Source: Candidatus Bathyarchaeota archaeon
Lineage (GTDB): Archaea; Thermoproteota; Bathyarchaeia; Bathyarchaeales; Bathycorpusculaceae
Direction of reading: 5' to 3'
Length of the DNA: 6,774 nt
Assembly: GCA_003601785.1 (NCBI GenBank)
Contig: PIYA01000051.1
Coordinates: 1-6,774, forward strand
The position numbers and the translations under genes are program-made. Positions 4,147-6,774 of the stretch are shown here, piece by piece; positions within the stretch are counted from its first letter, which is position 1; each line of letters begins with the position of its first letter. The notes beneath the pieces were generated by a model. It made no database searches and was not told the DNA's origin. It worked only from the letters and a program-made list of their open reading frames with translations.

Positions 4147-6282
4147 ATGCCGAAGTTCAGACAAACAAGCGAAATACTCAGACTGATGAGTAGAAAAGAG
4201 GATATACGCAACATCGGGATAATCGCCCACATAGACCACGGAAAAACAACAATGACAGACTCGCTGCTAGCGGAGGCAGGATTACTATCGCCGAAAATAG
4301 CGGGTGAAGCAAGAGCCTTAGACTATCTGGAAGAGGAGCAGAAGAGAGGAATCACAATAAAAACCGCGAACATATCGCTTCTACACGAGATGGGTGGACG
4401 CCCATACGTGATAAACCTGATCGACACACCGGGACACGTTGACTTCACAGGCAAGGTTACCAGAGCTTTGAGAGCCATAGACGGCGCGGTAGTCGTTGTG
4501 GACGCTGTAGAAGAGGTCATGGTTCAAACCGAAACCGTCACCCGTCAAGCCCTACAAGAGAGGGTTAAACCACTCCTTTTCATAAACAAGGTTGACCGTT
4601 TGATAAAAGAGTTGAAGCTCACCCCAGACGAGATTCAGAAGAAACTTATCCGCATAATCCGTGACTTCAACAACCTAATCGACATGTACGGTGAAAAAGA
4701 GTTTAAGGAAAAATGGAAGGTTGACCCATCAAAAGAAACGGTGGCCTTCGGTTCAGCCCTCCACAAGTGGGGTTTCACAGTTAACATAGCACAGCAGAAA
4801 GGGGTGAAATTCAAAGACGTAGTGGATGCTTACGCTAAAAACGAGTATCAAGCCCTACCTCAACTTATTCCGCTTCACACGGCAATCCTCGACATGGTTG
4901 TCAAAAACGTTCCAAACCCCATAGAAGCTCAGAAATACCGTATACCAAAGGTTTGGAAAGGAGACATAGACTCGGAAATAGGTCAAGCAATGCTCAACTG
5001 CGACGACAAGGGACCCACCGTAATGTGCATAACACAGGCTCAAATGGACCCCCACGCAGGCTTGGTTGCAACGGGAAGACTCTTCTCAGGCACCATAAGA
5101 GAGGGAGACCAAGTTCACCTAGTCGGTGCGAAAAAGGACTACCGAGTGCAACAGGTCTCTATGTACATGGGTGCCTTCAGAGAGGTCGTCGGCGAAATCA
5201 GCGCCGGAAACATAGCAGCCTTGCTAGGTTTAGACCTGGCTAGGGCTGGCGAAACCCTAATCGACGTCACGCATAAGGACATTATGATTCCCTTCGAACG
5301 GATAAAATACGTTTCAGAACCCGTCGTCACTATAGCTATAGAGCCCAAGCATCCGAAAGACCTGCCGAGGCTTGTTGACGCCATGAACAGGCTTTCAATC
5401 GAAGACCCAAATCTGGTGACGACCATAAACAAGGAAACGGGTGAATACCTGCTAAGCGGGATGGGTGAACTTCACCTTGAAATCGCCGTTAAGTTCTTGA
5501 GGGACTACGGCGGCGGAATGGAAATCGTGACGTCTCGTCCCATAGTTGTTTACAGAGAAAGCGTCGCTGGACAAGGAGTGATAGCCATGGCTAAAAGCCC
5601 CAACAAACACAACAGGTTCTGGATTCAGGTTGAACCATTAGAGGAAAAGGTCATAGAAATGATTGAGAAGGGCGACCTTGTCGAAGAGATGGGGAGAAAA
5701 AGAATGGGAAATGTCCTCTACAAGGAGGCTGGTTGGCCAACAGAAGAGGCAAGAAACGTCTGGGCTTTGGAGGAACATAAGAACATAATAATAGACTTAA
5801 CGAAGGGAATTCAGTATCTTAGAGAAGTAAGAGACATGGTTATCTCCGGTTTCCGATGGGCATGTCAAGCTGGACCGTTGTGCGAGGAACCGTTGAGAGG
5901 CGTGAAAGTCAAGCTCATGGACGCTCAACTTCATGAAGACCCTGTGCATCGTGGACCAGCCCAGATAATGCCAGCCGTACGCCGTGCAATCTTAGGTTCG
6001 TTCTTAACGGCGCAACCTGTGCTTCTTGAACCGATTTACAAGATTGGAATCTCTGTTCCAGCCCAATGGGTGGGTGAGTGCTCGAGCATAATTACCCGCA
6101 AACGTGGAAGGATTCTAGCGTCCGAACAGAAGGGTGTCCTAACGATGATTACAGGCTATATTCCTGTGGCGGAAACCTTCGGCTTGTCGGCTGATATAAG
6201 TCAGCCACTTCCGGTCACGCCTTCTGGCAGTGCACCTTTGACCATTGGGAGAAAGCACCGGAGAGCGTTGCAGCGGAAGTGA
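4147..6282 (+). CDS. fusA: Translation elongation factor EF-2, frame broken near the 3' end
   Basis: EF-2 is the ribosomal GTPase that drives translocation. The G motifs are AHIDHGKT (27-34), RGITIK (67-72), DTPGH (93-97) and NKVD (147-150). Domain II follows, with the beta-barrel segment around 285-380, and then domains III to V. The diphthamide loop HEDPVHRGPAQIMP places the modifiable histidine at 601. The N-terminus and length match archaeal EF-2 until about residue 684. Beyond that, the uninterrupted frame gives 27 unrelated residues (SQPLPVTPSGS... to a TGA at 6280-6282), a total of 711 aa. The conserved C-terminus is present in another frame and extends to 6356; restoring one base gives 736 aa, the normal size. 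EF-2 is essential, so a base missing from the sequence or assembly is the likeliest cause. The gene is divergent from the kinase and followed by its own terminator. Confidence 0.95.
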   Translation: MPKFRQTSEILRLMSRKEDIRNIGIIAHIDHGKTTMTDSLLAEAGLLSPKIAGEARALDYLEEEQKRGITIKTANISLLHEMGGRPYVINLIDTPGHVDFTGKVTRALRAIDGAVVVVDAVEEVMVQTETVTRQALQERVKPLLFINKVDRLIKELKLTPDEIQKKLIRIIRDFNNLIDMYGEKEFKEKWKVDPSKETVAFGSALHKWGFTVNIAQQKGVKFKDVVDAYAKNEYQALPQLIPLHTAILDMVVKNVPNPIEAQKYRIPKVWKGDIDSEIGQAMLNCDDKGPTVMCITQAQMDPHAGLVATGRLFSGTIREGDQVHLVGAKKDYRVQQVSMYMGAFREVVGEISAGNIAALLGLDLARAGETLIDVTHKDIMIPFERIKYVSEPVVTIAIEPKHPKDLPRLVDAMNRLSIEDPNLVTTINKETGEYLLSGMGELHLEIAVKFLRDYGGGMEIVTSRPIVVYRESVAGQGVIAMAKSPNKHNRFWIQVEPLEEKVIEMIEKGDLVEEMGRKRMGNVLYKEAGWPTEEARNVWALEEHKNIIIDLTKGIQYLREVRDMVISGFRWACQAGPLCEEPLRGVKVKLMDAQLHEDPVHRGPAQIMPAVRRAILGSFLTAQPVLLEPIYKIGISVPAQWVGECSSIITRKRGRILASEQKGVLTMITGYIPVAETFGLSADISQPLPVTPSGSAPLTIGRKHRRALQRK

Positions 6283-6356
6283 TAAGACAGATTCGTGAGA
6301 GGAGAGGCTTGGCCTCTGAGATTCCTAAGCCCAGTAAGTTTATAGATGAGGCTTAA
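6199..6356 (+). other. fusA: Displaced C-terminus of EF-2 (after a one-base frameshift)
   Basis: Read with codons starting at 6201, this segment encodes SATSGHAFWQCTFDHW, then EVIRQIRERRGL and finally PKPSKFIDEA before TAA at 6354-6356. This is the standard end of archaeal EF-2 (RSATxGRAFW... VIRxIRERKGL... PxPxxF). In-frame sequence upstream ends GAT ATA (Asp-Ile). Adding one G to give GAT ATA AGG TCA GCC restores the family motif DIRSAT. The fault is thus one base lost at AG/AGG around 6199-6200. It adds 52 residues to the 684 read correctly. Confidence 0.93.
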
Positions 6357-6367
6357 GCCTCTTTTTT
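6348..6367 (+). terminator. EF-2 terminator overlapping the restored stop codon
   Basis: GAGGC (6348-6352) and GCCTC (6357-6361) form a 5-bp stem around TTAA, followed at once by TTTTTT (6362-6367) and more T-rich sequence. The loop contains most of the TAA stop at 6354-6356. This tight placement supports 6356, not 6282, as the true end of the gene. Confidence 0.6.
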
Positions 6368-6433
6368 GTTGTTCTGTGTGTAGCGTGTCTTACGACAGAA
6401 TATTTTAATGTTAGTACTGCGCAAATATAACTA

Positions 6434-6458
6434 GAATTCGGATTTAGATTCCGAATTC
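6434..6458. repeat. Perfect 9-bp inverted repeat upstream of the membrane protein gene
   Basis: GAATTCGGA (6434-6442) and TCCGAATTC (6450-6458) are exact reverse complements around a seven-base spacer TTTAGAT. The repeat ends seven bases before the TATA-like box at 6466. It could be an operator for a dimeric regulator or, if transcription starts further upstream, a leader hairpin. No T-run follows, so a terminator is unlikely. Confidence 0.5.
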
Positions 6459-6464
6459 ATACGA

Positions 6465-6475
6465 CTTAAATAAAA
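6465..6475 (+). promoter_or_regulatory. Putative TATA box of the membrane protein gene
   Basis: CTTAAATAAAA, centred near 6470, would place the transcript start near 6496, only about 12 bases before the ATG at 6508. The mRNA would then be nearly leaderless, consistent with the lack of a clear ribosome binding site. A second AT-rich box (6400-6409) is an alternative. Confidence 0.4.
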
Positions 6476-6507
6476 AGAAACAAGACATCCAAGCGATGGT
6501 AGAATAA

Positions 6508-6774
6508 ATGCCCTCCCCACTACAGCCAGAGTTCTTCACACTGCTGGGTATAGACCTCTTCCTAGCCACAAGTCTGTTAACATGCTTGCTGGACCGACAT
6601 TTCCCGTCGCCTTTACCTTACGTTTACCAGTTGGCAGCCCTCGCGGGCTTCGGACAACTGCTCGTAAGCAAAGAATTCTTGGCGTTTTTCGGCGGTTACA
6701 TGCGCTTCTGGTACAGTCTGCTATATCTAACCGTGGCTTTAGCGAACATAATCGCGCTTAACGTCTACCTTGGA
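6508..6774 (+). CDS. Membrane protein of unknown function (3' end missing)
   Basis: The frame is open from an ATG at 6508 to the window edge, giving 89 residues without a stop. An in-frame TAA directly precedes the ATG, so the start cannot lie further upstream. Three hydrophobic segments are visible, at roughly 9-28, 38-53 and 67-88. Aromatic residues cluster near the edges and the only strongly polar stretches are LDRHFPSPLP (28-37) and SKEF (54-57). This pattern indicates an integral membrane protein with no cleavable signal. Codon use and composition resemble the neighbouring genes. I do not recognise the family. The gene lies 151 bases beyond the restored EF-2 stop and has its own likely promoter. 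Confidence 0.65.
   Translation, partial: MPSPLQPEFFTLLGIDLFLATSLLTCLLDRHFPSPLPYVYQLAALAGFGQLLVSKEFLAFFGGYMRFWYSLLYLTVALANIIALNVYLG

Noticed and set aside
4855..5432. Several open frames in other frames or on the other strand inside EF-2
   Set aside because: EF-2 coding is continuous and well conserved here; the others are shadows.
6193..6204. Programmed -1 ribosomal frameshift as the explanation for the EF-2 break
   Set aside because: The bases around the break (GAT ATA AGT CAG) do not form an X XXY YYZ slippery heptamer. A missing G restores the family motif exactly, so a lost base is the simpler explanation. It is not fully excluded without reads.
1..6774. CRISPR arrays, insertion sequences, integrase or toxin-antitoxin genes
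   Set aside because: I saw no regularly spaced repeats, transposase motifs or terminal repeats; the window is mainly housekeeping genes.

Overview
The window comes from an archaeon, most probably a member of the Thermoproteota/TACK group such as a Bathyarchaeia-like lineage. This placement is inferred from protein style only. The grounds are an archaeal/eukaryotic-type elongation factor 2 with a diphthamide-site histidine, a PurP-family protein (essentially archaeal), a COG2112-like archaeal protein kinase, AT-rich TATA-type promoter elements, GGTGA/GAGG ribosome binding sites and T-run terminators.

Layout. Positions 1-1467 (+) hold the end of a class II purE (AIR carboxylase of the animal type) followed, in the same reading frame and only six bases later, by purC (SAICAR synthetase). 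Converging on them from the other strand is a long, divergent purP-like gene (1464-2897, -). The purC and purP stop codons share the tetramer TTAA. These genes would cover AIR to CAIR to SAICAR and, if the PurP homologue is active, AICAR to FAICAR.

Positions 2898-3252 have no convincing protein gene. They contain a strong TATA box, a purine tract that fits the G-quadruplex pattern, and nested inverted repeats closed by an 11-bp helix. I interpret this as a candidate structured non-coding RNA that does not match a family I recognise. It is the best candidate for something undescribed here.

Positions 3253-4029 (-) encode a small RIO-like/COG2112 kinase. It is divergent from the EF-2 gene (4147 onward, +), and the two may share one TATA element. 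The EF-2 frame breaks near its 3' end: the uninterrupted frame stops at 6282, but the conserved C-terminus continues in another frame to a TAA at 6354-6356. One missing base around 6199-6200 explains this exactly. A hairpin/T-run terminator overlaps the restored stop codon.

Positions 6357-6507 hold an AT-rich promoter region with a 9-bp-arm inverted repeat. An unrecognised membrane protein begins at 6508 and runs off the window.
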